Below are positions 63,801-64,000 of a stretch of DNA of 64,000 nt, one piece after another. Both the position numbers and the translations under genes were made by a program. Every line of letters starts with the position of its first letter. The stretch's first letter is position 1. The notes beneath the pieces were generated by a model. It had not been told where the DNA came from. It was given only the letters and a program-made list of their open reading frames with translations, and made no database searches. The stretch is from a virus. Location of the stretch: the IMG/VR virus record IMGVR_UViG_3300050131_000019, positions 1 to 64,000 of that record. One strand, written 5' to 3'.

Positions 63801-64000
63801 GTGGAAGTCTAAGTCTGAATGTTACTTCAGTTCAGGTACGTGGTGGAACTCTAACAATCGTAGCTGACCGGGATTTGACGACTCTTCTTACCCCAGCGGT
63901 TAGCCTAACCTTTAATGGGCTGTTGTCTTCTACTTGGCTAAATGGGACTACGGTTGCAGTTAGTACGGTGACCGGAAATACTTTTACTGCGAATCTTGCT
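60815..64000 (+). CDS. Large tail protein, partial
   Basis: At least 1062 codons, open to the right edge, ATG behind AAAAGGATAAA. N-terminus NQLSIAGANPGKQTKRTALWTARWSDGLF then a conserved-looking tail domain with YEFRQFNANEEQIKVMVD. From about residue 270 it has Gly-rich repeats of the form GxGYxxGD (GSGYTIGDI, GSNYNIGDV, GSGYSSGDL, GTGYTIGDL), a common repeated beta unit in phage tail proteins. Probably a tail tip/fibre base or baseplate-like protein. Confidence 0.7.
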   Translation, partial: MPNQLSIAGANPGKQTKRTALWTARWSDGLFTNSGALRDVSSRIEEHYYGAHNGRLIEPSENVEITSKLTLKRRYGNSVWNSNTWTDLNSFYEFRQFNANEEQIKVMVDTQGALYDASNNQQLNIWSKVPTSGQSYMQSVGNTLFWGDGYDRKKWLTTLLDRIPYKVSPFPEPQNPYNFTPYNLNSFIIDTNGDTEQLIGTVLQLSSFYILNDTIVFSLLSTKNGHALPSAYEILVPGLQIFFPADSQVSQTLGEPNGVTLSIGSLVGGIEAASVTFGGSGYTIGDIVAVNQTSPLGSMNGTLKVLNVGAAVGTGYSTATVPTTTKGGGSGATLNIAAPTGYLVSATVGAGGTGYVNGDYIIPTQANASGGYFKVVSTGGGGSVVTVAVATNAATSLGIQTAGEGYYNATGIPVSGGTGTGLTVSIVDDETQFNAPFTYGGGPVATVTVTTPGSNYNIGDVIVPLESTQTTSGGAQFTVTNVTGAASGAGLTYGGAAVAGYALGAASVWQTSGYGTSAAMTITGVSGGVITSATTAYGGSGYSSGDLLYISQGPVRGATLIVSTTGGGGAVALVTVLNGGPTAYTPATGVATYTSGGGNGATIDITTVSSGQITAGVLNAGGTGYTIGDLLYVVQTGTAGDAYFTVTSVTATGAGGITGLSILTPGHGYIQESGVVTTAQTGTGTGAILTLGVGAASFFPPFALSDTPTVFSGGNPISDARTNAHITWAGVGQETIDGSALWVNRGVSIDGGPVYNWGMAGGTNAPSVVVNNAIGGWVADTYYSRWDFIIVTVSGSNYLMQVEGSGKSGAAAPTWNTVVGQKTTDGTVTWMCIANDGDTSFTWAATHTYTPGHVIEATVSSLSCVFRLQSYSGIMTQGVIPAYCWQLGSQFGTDVGAAGEINVGGTNAPMAQNGGQSLATATYTGNMSGLFLTSGSGTVGTPAVSGNGSVAGSSPQLFPATSDLNIGMFPQLVIPAAGTYTFTIGHQVAMFWGIGSGSLSLNVTSVQVRGGTLTIVADRDLTTLLTPAVSLTFNGLLSSTWLNGTTVAVSTVTGNTFTANLA

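Noticed and set aside
1-64000. CRISPR array, integrase or diversity-generating retroelement
   Set aside because: No regularly spaced repeats, no recombinase or reverse transcriptase motifs seen in any long frame.

Overview
The window is a 64 kb piece of a tailed double-stranded DNA bacteriophage genome (Caudoviricetes). It carries a large terminase, a portal, a major capsid protein of the N4-gp56 type, tailspike-like beta-helix proteins, a phage family-A DNA polymerase, a T4-type lysozyme and dozens of small overlapping genes. Nothing in it is clearly bacterial. The host cannot be named from sequence. Consensus sigma-70 promoters (TTGACA-17-TATAAT), Sec signal peptides and a lipobox protein suggest a bacterium with ordinary sigma-70 transcription, probably Gram-negative.

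Layout. Positions 1-7208 and 8346-22428 are a leftward (minus-strand) early region. It holds DNA polymerase with an intein, tRNA-Gln, lysozyme, a nucleotidyltransferase, ParB-like proteins, zinc-finger proteins and many short conserved phage genes, mostly joined by ATGA/GTGA/TAATG overlaps. A rightward two-gene insert (7605-8314, GIY-YIG nuclease plus a small gene) interrupts it. An AT-rich, gene-poor stretch (22430-23277) separates the arms and may hold an origin. From 23278 all genes run rightward. First come small early genes (23278-29278, including a GGQ release-factor-like protein and a SprT-like protease), then virion and sugar-enzyme genes (29690-32813), terminase (33540), portal (36671), a first tailspike (39587), scaffold-like gene (44750), capsid (45926-48093), further head/tail genes, a second tailspike (54718), a lipoprotein/membrane cluster (57318-58764), and a large tail protein that runs off the right edge.

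Mobile elements dominate the unusual features. There are seven homing-type endonucleases: an HNH reading frame overprinted inside the polymerase intein, GIY-YIG genes at 7605, 48264 and 59915, a T5orf172-type GIY-YIG gene at 23278, a LAGLIDADG gene inside a capsid intron, and an HNH gene at 51585. The capsid gene is split into three exons by two related group I introns with covarying guide sequences. Splicing them out restores one 329-residue protein. Both introns begin with the same in-frame ELAA-stop, so unspliced message would give capsid fragments ending in an ssrA-like LAA tail.

Regulation is also distinctive. Seven leftward intergenic spacers carry one structured RNA family (two hairpins plus a pseudoknot whose 3' strand abuts the Shine-Dalgarno sequence) with clear covariation. 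A TGTGGAAAACGYTGCAA box lies upstream of several leftward promoters. Several genes, mainly homing endonucleases, have a TATAAT box 6-8 bases from the start codon, implying leaderless mRNAs. A 15-base hairpin (TTCCGTTTTCCGGAA) is dispersed across the window. Two early genes carry fragments related to the portal and the capsid protein.
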